DNA of 64,000 nt from Phymorhynchus buccinoides (taxonomy: Eukaryota > Mollusca > Gastropoda > Neogastropoda > Raphitomidae). The stretch lies in NCBI GenBank assembly GCA_017654935.2, contig CM065700.1, positions 50,077,927 through 50,141,926 of the forward strand. The letters are read 5' to 3'. The translations under genes were made by a program, and so were the position numbers. Below are positions 1-37,326 of this stretch, one piece after another (within the stretch, counting starts at the first letter, position 1; the number at the start of each line of letters is the position of its first letter). The notes below the pieces were generated by a model, which had not been told where the DNA came from, made no database searches, and saw only the letters and a program-made list of their open reading frames with translations.

Positions 1-416
1 TCTGAAGGATTTGTAGCGACACCGGATTGCGTTTCTTTATGAACTTTGTCTGGTGTGTTGGAAGCTTCAGTAGAAACAGTATTTTTATCCACATCTTCTT
101 CTTTATCTTTCTCTTCCTTTTTATCATCATCGTCATCATCGTCGTCGGTAGAAATATCGGAGGTATCGATAGACTCGGCTTCAGATTGTTCAGCTTCTTC
201 TTCATCATCTGACATGGCTGACTGATTCCCTTTCTTCTTTGTCCGGTTGCTGCCACGCACGGTGTAGATGTTTTTGTTGCCGTCGTCACCGTCGTTTGCA
301 TTGTCGCTCAGTTTGTCCTTGAACTTCTGAGAGTGGACCTCCGCGATGGATGTGAACAGCTTCATTTCTTCCTCCGAGGCCTGCACTGCTTGCAGTTTGT
401 CCAGTAGCTCTGCTCG
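1..416 (-). CDS. DHX37: DHX37 coding exon 3 (runs off the left edge)
   Basis: It begins RAELLDKLQAVQASEEEMK after the acceptor atttcag and continues open to base 1. The end is low-complexity acidic sequence (runs of D and E) with many Ser and Thr, as expected for the DHX37 linker before the helicase core. Confidence 0.78.
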
Positions 417-2840
417 CTGAAATCATAAAGCATAACTTATACTGTTTCATCCCCCGAAGATGTAGGATGGATGTCCACCCATGTGGCGGGGTAACCAAAA
501 TCAGTCACACACGTAAAGTTTCTCATCCATAACTGATGCATTTGTACCATAGTGTTCAAGTGGTTCCACTGTTGGGATGGTCCCTGGAGTCTTTCAGCCA
601 GGGTAAGCCAACAACAACATACATTTCCAAACATGACAAGAAAGAAAAATGACAAAGAATAAGCATCCGAAGGTGATAGGGCCCAAAGACGCACTAGCCC
701 CACCTGCCCTACCAACACAAGAGCAGCCTTACGCCAGGCTGGAAGCCTGCATGTTTTCCTCTCTCTGTTTCTCTTTCTGTTTGTGCCATTTCAAAAGACA
801 GACACTAATGTATTGCCGTGGTCTCTGTGTGCCAATTCTGTAATTTATAATAATAATAATAATAGTACATTTATATAGCAATTTACCTCAAATGAGCCCA
901 AAGTACTTTACAATCAAATATTCATCAACAAGTAGACAACAAAAATAGTGTTTAAGAATGACACAAACCAGCATTGACGCATATACAAAGCAACACACAT
1001 ACACACACACACGCGTACACACACACACCATAGACATAGACTCATTATTCATCATTCATTCAGTAAGCCATAGCAACTGAGTTGCACGGACAGACCACAT
1101 ACACCAACACACATAGACAAACTTTAGAGGATACACATACAACATAGGTGTCAACCCAATTTTCCTTTTTTCAAAACTTCCCTTATTGAAAAATAATTTT
1201 CCCCTTATTTCAACTTCAAGCCTGAAAACCGTATAAATTTCAGAACACGCAAAACCATGAAAACGTTGCCGTGAATACATTATATTCAGACATAGTTTTC
1301 ATGCAGTTTTGTTATATACATATTGAAAAATGGGCAGTGGAGCGTACCTTCCTTTCTCAAAGGACAGGTTTTCCCATTCTTTCAAGTGTCTCCCACTCCC
1401 AACTCGTGCCTTTTTGGCCACAGGGAGGTTTGTAGAACTGGAAGAATTAGCGTCCGCCATTTTCGATTCAAACAACGCTCACACGGAAGTTCTGAAGAAA
1501 CCATGCATGCGCAGATTACCAGAACAAATCGCTCTCTGCGCATGACCGATCATCTAGCCTACTGCTTTTGTTTTCCTATTCGGCTGCTTGGCGTCCGCGT
1601 TTTGTCGTCTGCTATCACAAAATTCTATCACTTCGCGGTTTGTCTCTGATTTCTGATCTGCCCGTATAAATCAGTTTTACCCGTATTGAAACTGTTATAC
1701 GGCCGTACAGACCCAAAATCATGGTTTTCCCGTACAGCAATACGGGAAAACCGTATAGGTTGACACCTATGCATACAAGTACACTCACACTTGTATGCAC
1801 GCACACGCACACACACACAGAGACAGACACACTCTCTCCCTCTCTTTCTGACCTTGGCTTTCTTTTCCTTTGTGGCCTTGATCTTCTCCAGTTTCTTCCT
1901 CTCCTTCTTGGTCAGCTTCCTGACTTTGGGCGCCCCTTCGTCCCTCCCATCTCTCTCTCTCTTGCGCTTAGTGCCGGGCATCACCAGCACGTTGCTGTTG
2001 TCAGGGGCATCCTCCTGGACACTGGTAGTGCCCGCAATGCCCGCTAGATCCACTTTGACCTGCAACATTAAATTGTTTATTAGTATTTTTATGGATACAA
2101 TAATGTATCCACTGTGTGATATGATATAAGGTTTAAGTTATGAATGACTGTCAGTGTGTGTGTGTGTGTGTGTGTGTGTTCAGTGGTAGGAAAACTGTGC
2201 AACTAGCATGACCAAAGACATTGTAAGACATTCAAACTTTCATATTATCTTACAGCAAGATCATCATCACTTTGAAGCTTTTGTTCTGAGTTCATTTTGT
2301 CTCTTTGCTTGTTAAACAACCAAATTCAATGATCTCGTTTTGATCTCGGATTAAAGTTTTAACCCTTTTCGCCGCCAGCCATTTGTCAGCCAAAATATAC
2401 TATTAAATGTAACTTGGAAGAATTTTTTTTATCTGCAATATTGTGGATTCCTCTGTGACATGTATAACATTAGGCCTATCCTTACCCTCCCCAAATCAAG
2501 AAAATAAAGTCTTCGGATAAGAGGCCCTGATTCGATGCCTTTTAGTGACATGGGTGTTAAACCATTGTGGTGCAAAATGCGACATTGGTGGTGAAAGGGT
2601 TAAACACGTAACCCCCAAACCCATCTGATTATCCCATCAGTTACTATTTACTGGAATATCACTTTATCATAAACGTGAGCACCATAACTCATTAACTGCT
2701 ACCTTACAACACTTTAAAACTAACAGCTGAATACAGTGTAAATTCAGTGCCTTAGTCACCTGCGGTTCGTCTGATGCCTTGCAGTTCGACTTGAACTGAG
2801 CTCTGGCCTTCCAGTTGTGGCCCAGCTTCTTCTTCCCCAT
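1..2840 (-). CDS. DHX37: DHX37/Dhr1-like DEAH-box RNA helicase, N-terminal part (3 coding exons, partial)
   Basis: Coding exons on the minus strand are 2840-2760, 2059-1853 and 416-1, all phase 0 at their joints, with AG acceptors and GT donors. The product starts MGKKKLGHNWKARAQF, then has a basic stretch with LTKKERKKLEKIKATKEKK (about residues 75-93), RAELLDKLQAVQASEEEMKLF, and an acidic DDE/Ser tail. This order (MGK basic start, KKER...EKK, RAELL, acidic region) is that of the DHX37/Dhr1 N-terminus. Known role of the family: a nucleolar DEAH helicase that releases U3 snoRNA during 40S ribosome assembly. The helicase core is not here; it should lie left of base 1. The start ATG (2840) is 4 nt inside its exon, after the acceptor gatttcag, so there is an upstream untranslated exon. 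The matching downstream half of the protein is on the other strand at 46.5-61.7 kb, which is anomalous. Confidence 0.82.
841..1035. repeat. (TAA)n-started dispersed repeat plus (CA)n
   Basis: A TAATAATAATAATAA run is followed by a block containing ATTTATATAGCAATTT and AAAGTACTTTACAATC, then CA-rich simple sequence. The same arrangement occurs at 48573-48650, so this is a dispersed family. Confidence 0.5.
1143..1771. mobile_element. Non-autonomous DNA transposon (MITE-like) with 14-bp TIRs and 7-bp TSD
   Basis: The left end reads CATAGGTGTCAACC and the right end is its exact inverted copy (GGTTGACACCTATG). The 7-bp sequence CATACAA lies directly outside both ends (1136-1142 and 1772-1778), a clean target-site duplication. 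The element is 629 bp, lies in the second intron of the minus-strand DHX37 gene, and has no transposase ORF. The TIR style and TSD size suggest the hAT group, but this is only a guess. Confidence 0.75.
1853..2059 (-). CDS. DHX37: DHX37 coding exon 2
   Basis: The exon is 69 codons, starting VKVDLAGIAG after the acceptor ttgcag and ending KATKEKKAK before the donor AAG|GTCAGA. It is Lys/Arg-rich (nucleolar-type), with KRKRERDGR and KKERKKLEKI. Confidence 0.8.
2065..2759. other. DHX37 first intron between coding exons
   Basis: This is intronic AT-rich sequence with a short (GT)n run near 2155-2180. I see no gene or element in it. Confidence 0.6.
2760..2840 (-). CDS. DHX37: DHX37 first coding exon
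   Basis: The exon is 27 codons from ATG at 2840, reading MGKKKLGHNWKARAQFKSNC and ending SDEPQ. The donor is CAG|GTGACT. The exon itself begins at 2844 after a good polypyrimidine/AG acceptor, giving a 4-nt 5' leader. Confidence 0.8.
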
Positions 2841-3099
2841 CGTGCTGAAATCACAAGTTCCTTCTTTACACTTACAGTCATGATTTATCTCATTCAAAAT
2901 TCACCAAGATCAGCTGACCAACAATGAGATTAAGGCAAAGACTGCAACAGTTAAATTTGTAATGTCAACACAAAACAAAATAACACCGTCCTGCCATTAA
3001 TTTCTTTGTTCCAATCCATCTCCACTTGTTTTTTCTTTACTTTCTTCACCTGACCCCCCCCCCCCCCCATTCATTCCTTGTCTGATTGGTCGTCGTCAC

Positions 3100-4860
3100 C
3101 CTGCAGCCACAGGACAGGTCAACAAATGGTTACACACAACTTCCTGGCAGACCCAGGCTGTGGTAGTCGAAGAAGCTAGGTTGGAGTTTGTGGCAGTGGA
3201 ATTAGGTGTCCCCCAAGGCTCTATATAGATCCTCAGACCCACCTTATTTCTTCTATGCATAAAAGACCTACCACAGGGCCTCGCAGCAGCATCACGCCTG
3301 TTTGCCGATGACACTCAGTGCCATAAGACCATCGCCACCCCACTGATCAACAACAGGCTCTTCAGCAGGACCTTAACAGGCTTGTAGACTGGGAGAAGAA
3401 ATGGCACATGAAGTTCCACCCTGACAAGAGCCAGTCCATCCTATTCACGAGGAAGAGGAAGCCCACAATGACCAAGTAACATCTTCATGGCCACACCCTC
3501 ACCAACACCGAGGAAATTAAGTACTTGGGAGTCATCATCTCCAATGATCTACGCTGGGACTCCCACATCTCCAACATCATCAACAGGGCCAACAAAACTC
3601 TGGACTTTATTTGAGGAACTCTCAAAGTCTGGAGTGTGAAATCAAAGAACGAGCCTTCCTAGTCCTGGTACAACCTACGCTAGAATATGTGAGCAGTGTG
3701 TGGGACCCTTACACCAACAAGAACATCATGAAGATGGGACTCCCACATCTCCAACATCATCAACAGGGCCAACAAAACTCTGGACTTTATTTGAGGAACT
3801 CTCAAAGTCTGGAGTGTGAAATCAAAGAACGAGCCTTCCTAGTCCTGGTACAACCTACGCTAGAATATGCGAGCAGTGTGTGGGACCCCTACACCAACAA
3901 GAACATCATGAAGATGGGACTCCCACATCTCCAACATCATCAACAGGGCCAACAAAACTCTGGACTTTATTTGAGGAACTCTCAAAGTCTGGAGTGTGAA
4001 ATCAAAGAACGAGCCTTCCTAGTCCTGGTACAACCTACGCTAGAATATGCGAGCAGTGTGTGGGACCCCTACACCAACAAGAACATCATGAAGATGGGAC
4101 TCCCACATCTCCAACATCATCAACAGGGCCAACAAAACTCTGGACTTTATTTGAGGAACTCTCAAAGTCTGGAGTGTGAAATCAAAGAACGAGCCTTCCT
4201 AGTCCTGGTACAACCTACGCTAGAATATGCGAGCAGTGTGTGGGACCCCTACACCAACAAGAACATCATGAAGATGGAAGCCGTGCAGTGGAGGGCGGCG
4301 CGCTGGGTCGTCAATCGACACCACCAGACATCCAGCATGGAATCTATGTACGAGCAACTAAACTGGTCCCCCCTATCAGTTCCACCAGCTATAACCGATT
4401 TCTTAAAGTTTTGCCGTGAAGAATTGGTGATCAATTCTACCAGGAAGCCAGCCCCAAGTCCTCCAACAAGATCAACTCGCCACCTGCATGCTGAGACGTA
4501 CCAACTGCCAGCATGCAGGATTCTGTACTGTCAGCAGTCCTTCTTCCCTCGGACCATTGCCGAGTGGAACCTGCTTCCAAGTTCCATCCGTGACAGTGTC
4601 ATCAGCCTCGGTAGAAGCCTTCAAACACCAGATCTGATTCCTCTCCCCCCTCCCCTCCTTGTTTATACCCCCCCCTCTTCCACAACACCCTCCAAACCCT
4701 TCCCTTGCCCCTTTATTTCTTGCTGCTTCCCTACATGAGTACATCAATCCAAGATCATCCTCAGCCAAATCTAGCGCATAACCTATTTTTAGTTGACTGT
4801 CAGAATCTTCAGTACGTTGAAGGCGGACTGTATAACAAAGAAGAAATAGTTTTAATACAA
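3100..4860 (+). mobile_element. Decayed non-LTR retrotransposon fragment (reverse transcriptase 3' half)
   Basis: Reading across frames, the plus strand gives the reverse transcriptase landmarks GVPQGS (about 3205-3222) and the catalytic FADDT (about 3300-3314). Then come a W..KW.M.FHP.KS block, a KYLGVIISNDLRW block, and LVQPTLEYASSVWDPY. These are the palm/thumb and post-RT segments of Jockey/CR1-type non-LTR elements. Stops and frame changes break it (for example after DNRLVDWEKKW and before HLHGH), and the 5' part is missing. It is therefore a dead, 5'-truncated copy. It sits between the head-to-head DHX37 and VPS53 5' ends. Confidence 0.8.
3555..4274 (+). repeat. Four tandem 180-bp units inside the retrotransposon fragment
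   Basis: The unit beginning GGGACTCCCACATCTCC recurs at 3555, 3735, 3915 and 4095, nearly identical. As 180 is a multiple of 3, the frame is kept and a 375-codon ORF (3611-4738) results. That ORF is a product of the duplication, not an intact protein. Confidence 0.9.
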
Positions 4861-4924
4861 GACTTTAGTGCTGTACATACTGCACTGTTTTAAAATCCAG
4901 TTTTCAGTTTATGAGTTTATTTAC

Positions 4925-4966
4925 CAGTTGGATTTTGAACGCCCGCAACAAGGCCCTGTCCAGTAC
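4925..4966 (-). other. Candidate 42-nt exon (possible 5' exon of DHX37)
   Basis: On the minus strand a strong acceptor (ttttcttcttccag) and a donor (CTG|GTAAAT) flank exactly 42 nt that are open as VLDRALLRAFKIQL. It lies upstream of the DHX37 start, whose exon needs a 5' partner. It may be a 5'UTR or alternative exon. I do not recognise the peptide. Confidence 0.35.
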
Positions 4967-5355
4967 CTGGAAGAAGAAAATCAAGTGTTATTACTAGCAT
5001 TATCATAATCAATTTATCCGTGTATTATTACACTATAATTCAGTACCTTTCAAAAACAAACAGAGGTTAATTTCAATGTGTGTCAATTTCCTTACACACG
5101 TGCATGTGTTCCCGGAAGTGGTCGAAGGACAACTCGTGTTTGTTTTCAATTGACTTCCTGTATCACCTCTTGCATATAGTTCTCAACTGTTTTATCGTTA
5201 TAAAAAAATGGAAAAGCCTATTGCTATAAACAATCTGTAAATATAAAGTATTATCAATATAAAACTTAATTTACATACCTTTATTTGTATAAACGCCCAT
5301 AACATATTTTCTTTGAAACGGAAATGCGTATCAACAATTACTACGCTGTAGCAAA
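4967..5355. promoter_or_regulatory. Putative shared 5' region of DHX37 and VPS53
   Basis: The segment separates the minus-strand candidate exon from the VPS53 ATG. It holds CCGGAAGTG at 5112-5120, which matches the ETS-family core common in housekeeping promoters. No clear TATA box is evident. A divergent promoter is inferred from geometry only. Confidence 0.35.
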
Positions 5356-32863
<27,508 letters not shown>

Positions 32864-33202
32864 GTCAGTTGAAAAAAATGTTCAAAACAATGATGGTTAA
32901 TGCATTATATTTATCAATCAGCGTGCTTTAGCAGTGCAATAATGATCAATGCAGTTGCAAGCTCTTGATTAGCGCCCTAGGGGAGTTTATAAGTTTAGAG
33001 AACAGAAGAAAGGGGATTCTGGCTCAAGAGGAAAATCTTCTACTTTTAGATACAAAAACGCTACTTTAAGGGGTGAAAAAAGTAAAAATCCGTCACCCCC
33101 CTTATTCTGTCAATTCGGAAGAAAAAACACTACTTTTAGGTGAAACAAAATTAATTATTTTTAATTTAACAAAATAATTTGAGTTAGAAAAAGGAACTCA
33201 AC

Positions 33203-33298
33203 ATGACAATGGCACTTGATGAAATAATTGAGCACTTAGACAAAGTTTTTAAAGAAACGGATTTAGAAGTTATTGAACCAGAAAATGTACTTGAAACT
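33203..33298 (+). CDS. Small ORF overlapping the DNA polymerase start
   Basis: The ORF is 31 codons, acidic, starting MTMALDEIIEHLDKVFKE, and ends 14 bases after the first in-frame polymerase ATG, in another frame. It may be a short leader ORF, or the true polymerase N-terminus separated by a frameshift. Neither can be decided here. Confidence 0.35.
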
Positions 33299-36200
33299 TG
33301 AAAGTGTAAAACATGCTATTTCGCAAATACCTAAAAAACTAGCTATAGAACCACCAGTTAAAGTAATGTTAACAGTGTACGTAGATTATAAAACAATCCA
33401 AGGTGAGCAGCTTCAAGTATGGGTCTCTACTAAACAGCAAGTCATTCTGACTTATAATGATTTTACAGAAACCTGGGCAGACAATTTAATCACCCAGTTC
33501 ATTAACGCATCAGAAGAGGCAAAACTGAGAGGATCTGGTTGGTCAGAAGGAGGAGTATTAGAAATTAAATTAAGGGAGAGTAAATATACCCCCATCGTAG
33601 GAAACTCATTTATTCCTTTACCTAAAGAACTTGTTTTAAAACGTGCAGTATTAAACATTAAGAATACAGATAACAAATGTTTTATGTGGTGTGTTTTAGC
33701 TAAACTTCATTATGCCAAAAAGAACGCAGAAAGAGTAATTAACTATCAGCCTTACATAAATGAATTAAACTTTGATGGAATCGACTTCCCTGTAAGCCTA
33801 AGCGAAGTTGATCAATTTGAAGAACAGAATAAACCAATTTCAATTAACATCTACACATGGTCTGTAGAAGAAAACCTTAAACCAATCCGAGTTTCAAAGA
33901 ACTCTCCCATGATTGGTGATCCTGATGAAAAACATATTGATCTTCTCTTAGTAACAGACGGAACAAAAACACACTACACTTTAATCAGAACAATGAGCAG
34001 ACTTATAAACTATACTACAAATCACAAAGAAAAACAAGAATTCTGTCGAAGATGTTTACTAAGAATGCCAAGTATTCAAGCAGCGGTTGAACATAGAAAA
34101 CATTGTAATTCATCCATTGACTGTAATACTGAACTTATTACTCCGAAAGAAGGAAGTAAGGTGTTCTTTAAAAACTGGAAGAAACTGCAATTAAGTCCTT
34201 ATGTTGTTTATGCTGATTTCGAGTCAATCATTGTACCCTATCAAGGACCAGCTCCTAAAAATCTTCCTAAAACTGTTTTATTGAATAATCATCAAATCTG
34301 TTCATTCGCATTTATTGTTCTTAGATCAGATGGGATACATTTTGAACCTGAACTTTATAGAGGACCCGATGCTGCAAAAATCTTTTTAATGAGAATGATG
34401 AAACTACGAAATGAACTATCTAACCAACTAAATTTATTAGATTTAATCATGACGCCTGAAGATTTAATTCAATTCGAATCAGCTACTGAATGTTGGATTT
34501 GCAGAAAAGGGTTTGTGGAAGAGGAATCCCCTGACCGTCCAGACAACCATAAAGTACGAGACCATGATCACATTAGTGGAAAATTCAGAGGAGCAGCACA
34601 CAACTCCTGTAATCTCCAGTTAAAGTTTGAACCGAGGAATTGGAAACTGCCTATATTCTTTCACAATCTACGTGGATATGACTCTCATTTAATTCTACAA
34701 GCAGTTACTGATGAATTTAGAACCGTCAGTTGTATAGCTCAGTCTTCAGAAAAGTACATGACATTTACATTAGGTCAATTATCTTTTTATGATTCACTAC
34801 AACATATGATGGGCTCGTTAGAATCTTTAGGTCAGTCACTATCCAAATGTCCTATAACAGAAAAATACTTTGATCCAACACTTGTACGAAAAGGAGTATA
34901 CCCTTATGAGTACATGAGTAGTTGGGATAAATTTGACGATTTAGAATTACCTCCCAAAGGCGCATTCTACTCTAGTTTAAAAGGAAAAGATATAAGCGAC
35001 TCTGACTACAACCATGCTCAGTCAGCGTGGATTAAGTTAAAATGCCAGACCATGGGAGACTACCACGACGCCTACTTGATGGCTGACGTTTGTTTGCTTG
35101 CAGATGTATTCGAGAACTACAGAAAAACGTGTATGAAACATTACAGTCTAGACCCTGCTAATTATATCACTGCTCCTGGTATGAGTTGGGATGCTTTCTT
35201 AAGATTTACCAAAATACAGATTGACTTACTCTCCGATCTACCAACTCTTCAGATGATTGAAGACGGACTACGCGGAGGAATCTCTATGGCTTCACACGGT
35301 TACTGCAAGGCCAACAACAAGTACTTAGACGACTACGATCCTACAAAACCATCAAATTATATCATGTATTTAGATGCAAACAATCTCTATGGTTGGGCGA
35401 TGTGTCAATCACTACCATTACGTAATTTTAAAATGTTAACATCGCCTTTTGATTTTAATATCACGGAGTTCTTAGAATGGCTTTTAAAGTTACCAGATTC
35501 CCACAAAACAGGATTTATTTTAGAAGTCGACTTAGATTATCCGGATGAACTCCATGACCTACACAATGACTACCCGTTAGCAGCTGAAAGACTTCAGGTG
35601 GGATCAGAGTTACCAAAACTTGTTCCTAATCTGCAGAACAAAAAAAAATACGTCTGTCATTATAGACTCCTTCAATTCTACTTACGTCACGGATTAAGAC
35701 TAACAGCAGTTCATAGAATCATTTCGTTCACTCAGAGGAAGTTTATGGAACCATATATAATGAAGAACACTAATCTCAGAACTCAAGCTACTGACGCCTC
35801 AGAAAAAGACTTCTTTAAACTAATGAACAACAGTTGTTTTGGAAAGACAATGGAAAACCCGCACAAACGCAAAGACGTCAGATTAGTAACACAAGAAAAC
35901 AAAGCAATCAAATTAACTTCAAAACCTAATTATCAAGACTTCAAAAAATTCCATGACAACCTTTACGGTATCATGATGAAAAAACTTAAAGTAAAACTAG
36001 ATAAACCAGTCTTCATTGGGTTTTCTGTTCTTGAACTCTCTAAACTATTGATGTTGGAATTTTTATACGACTACTTTAAACCACTCTACCCGGGATCTAA
36101 AGTACTCTACACAGATACGGACTCATTTATTCTAGACATTCCGACTGAAGACTTTTATAAAGATTTAGAGACAGATTCAGCAAAAGGTGTTGACTCCTGG

Positions 36201-36608
36201 TATGACACCTCTGACTACCCAAGTGAATCTCCATTACATTCATCCGTAAATAAAAAGGTAATCGGTAAGATGAAGGATGAACTGAATGGAACTATAATCA
36301 AAGAGTACGTTGGTCTAAGAGCAAAGATGTATTCAATTGCCAGCCAAACTAGCGTAATTAAAAAAGCAAAAGGAATTTCTAGACCTGTTGTTCAAATGGT
36401 TATGACACACGACAACTACAAAGAAGCACTGTTCGACAACAAAACATTCTATCATGACAACATAAAAATACAGTCTAAGTTACACGAAATAAACACAACA
36501 GTTGTAAATAAAAAATCGCTCGACTCAAACAATACAAAGCGTGTGTTTAAATCACCTGAGTTTTCGTATTCAATTGGTCACTGGAGAACTAAGTGTCATA
36601 GTCAGTAG
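33285..36608 (+). CDS. Protein-primed family B DNA polymerase (Polinton type)
   Basis: It replicates the element's linear DNA. It has 1107 residues from the first ATG in frame (33285); the frame is open 18 bases further up and includes a TTG at 33273. Numbering from that TTG: Exo I D315/E317 (YADFES), Exo II N465/D470 (HNLRGYD), Exo III Y601/D605, Pol A D701 (DANNLYG), Pol B NNSCFG at 852-857, Pol C D948/D950 (YTDTDS). A C258-C261-H274-C278 zinc-finger pattern lies before Exo I. A Cys-rich insert with C407/C410, DHDH at 430-433, RG at 439 and CN at 446 lies between Exo I and II and looks like an endonuclease VII-type HNH fold. All catalytic positions are present, so the gene may be functional. 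It ends tail-to-tail with the next minus-strand gene (20-nt overlap). Confidence 0.93.
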   Translation: MYLKLESVKHAISQIPKKLAIEPPVKVMLTVYVDYKTIQGEQLQVWVSTKQQVILTYNDFTETWADNLITQFINASEEAKLRGSGWSEGGVLEIKLRESKYTPIVGNSFIPLPKELVLKRAVLNIKNTDNKCFMWCVLAKLHYAKKNAERVINYQPYINELNFDGIDFPVSLSEVDQFEEQNKPISINIYTWSVEENLKPIRVSKNSPMIGDPDEKHIDLLLVTDGTKTHYTLIRTMSRLINYTTNHKEKQEFCRRCLLRMPSIQAAVEHRKHCNSSIDCNTELITPKEGSKVFFKNWKKLQLSPYVVYADFESIIVPYQGPAPKNLPKTVLLNNHQICSFAFIVLRSDGIHFEPELYRGPDAAKIFLMRMMKLRNELSNQLNLLDLIMTPEDLIQFESATECWICRKGFVEEESPDRPDNHKVRDHDHISGKFRGAAHNSCNLQLKFEPRNWKLPIFFHNLRGYDSHLILQAVTDEFRTVSCIAQSSEKYMTFTLGQLSFYDSLQHMMGSLESLGQSLSKCPITEKYFDPTLVRKGVYPYEYMSSWDKFDDLELPPKGAFYSSLKGKDISDSDYNHAQSAWIKLKCQTMGDYHDAYLMADVCLLADVFENYRKTCMKHYSLDPANYITAPGMSWDAFLRFTKIQIDLLSDLPTLQMIEDGLRGGISMASHGYCKANNKYLDDYDPTKPSNYIMYLDANNLYGWAMCQSLPLRNFKMLTSPFDFNITEFLEWLLKLPDSHKTGFILEVDLDYPDELHDLHNDYPLAAERLQVGSELPKLVPNLQNKKKYVCHYRLLQFYLRHGLRLTAVHRIISFTQRKFMEPYIMKNTNLRTQATDASEKDFFKLMNNSCFGKTMENPHKRKDVRLVTQENKAIKLTSKPNYQDFKKFHDNLYGIMMKKLKVKLDKPVFIGFSVLELSKLLMLEFLYDYFKPLYPGSKVLYTDTDSFILDIPTEDFYKDLETDSAKGVDSWYDTSDYPSESPLHSSVNKKVIGKMKDELNGTIIKEYVGLRAKMYSIASQTSVIKKAKGISRPVVQMVMTHDNYKEALFDNKTFYHDNIKIQSKLHEINTTVVNKKSLDSNNTKRVFKSPEFSYSIGHWRTKCHSQ

Positions 36609-37326
36609 ACTTTTTAAACTTGTAATCATACGTTAAACTGTATGCACCATTTGGAGTTCTTATTGTTAATTCCCTAGAACAGATTTTAATGTGTCGTTTA
36701 TTTTTTTTTCGCATTCTTTTTTTATCGCTTCTATGTCTTGCGGTTGTGAAAAAACTTGCTCTTGATTTTTTCTGAAGTTCAAACTTTTGCATTTTGTAGT
36801 CGTTGTAGTCTGCTTGGAGTCTATTGAACTCCTCATCCGAAATTTGAGAGTCTTGCAAAGCTTTACTGATAATCAATCGAAATGAACTAAGTTTTGCCAT
36901 TATTAATTGAACCATGGCTGTATGCTTTTGAAGTTTTATTTTTATTTTTTTGTTAAAAGCGGTCGTTGTTATTGAAAACAACCCAAGCGTCAGCAACACA
37001 CAACTTAACGGCAAAGCTACTACTGATCCAACACCAGTCGCCAACAATCCTACTGAGCTCCCCGCTGTTATTGCACCTAGACTACTAAATCCAGTATTTA
37101 AGTATGTTGTTGAATTAAACAAACAAGAGTACCTTCGTTTGGTTCTGTTATAGTTAGTGAGGTCTTTTTCCAATTCTCTTTGTATTTCTGTAATGGTAGA
37201 CAATCTGAACTTTCTGATTTCAGGATCATCACCACCATCAGTCTTTTCTTTGTCAGTATCTTCTTTTGGTATTTTTGGATAAACTTTAACGGACATCTTT
37301 TTATATTTAAAAAAAAATATTAACAT
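36589..37326 (-). CDS. Uncharacterised element protein with two hydrophobic segments
   Basis: 245 residues from the ATG at 37326, or 235 from ATG 37296 (MSVKVYPKIPKEDTDKEK), which I prefer because the first ten residues are A/T-driven. It has an acidic N-terminus, a helical charged region, a Gly/Ala/Val-rich hydrophobic stretch (GAITAGSSVGLLATGVGSVV and ALPLSCVLLTLGLF, about residues 74-107), then a region ending in a strongly basic segment (RSDKKRMRKKNKRH). The hydrophobic part suggests membrane insertion. It is the last gene of a three-gene minus-strand block, its start touching the stop of the gene before it. From memory, similar proteins recur as 'uncharacterized' in animal genomes; I cannot give a function. 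Confidence 0.7.
   Translation of the reverse strand: MLIFFFKYKKMSVKVYPKIPKEDTDKEKTDGGDDPEIRKFRLSTITEIQRELEKDLTNYNRTKRRYSCLFNSTTYLNTGFSSLGAITAGSSVGLLATGVGSVVALPLSCVLLTLGLFSITTTAFNKKIKIKLQKHTAMVQLIMAKLSSFRLIISKALQDSQISDEEFNRLQADYNDYKMQKFELQKKSRASFFTTARHRSDKKRMRKKNKRHIKICSRELTIRTPNGAYSLTYDYKFKKSTDYDT

Noticed and set aside
3611..4738. A 375-codon gene
   Set aside because: It is the RT fragment with four tandem 180-bp units; start and frame are created by the duplication and upstream RT motifs are in other frames.
32950..33200. A defined left terminal inverted repeat
   Set aside because: The CTACTTTTA-type repeats and the change in composition suggest the end, but without the right end no inverted match or TSD can be shown.
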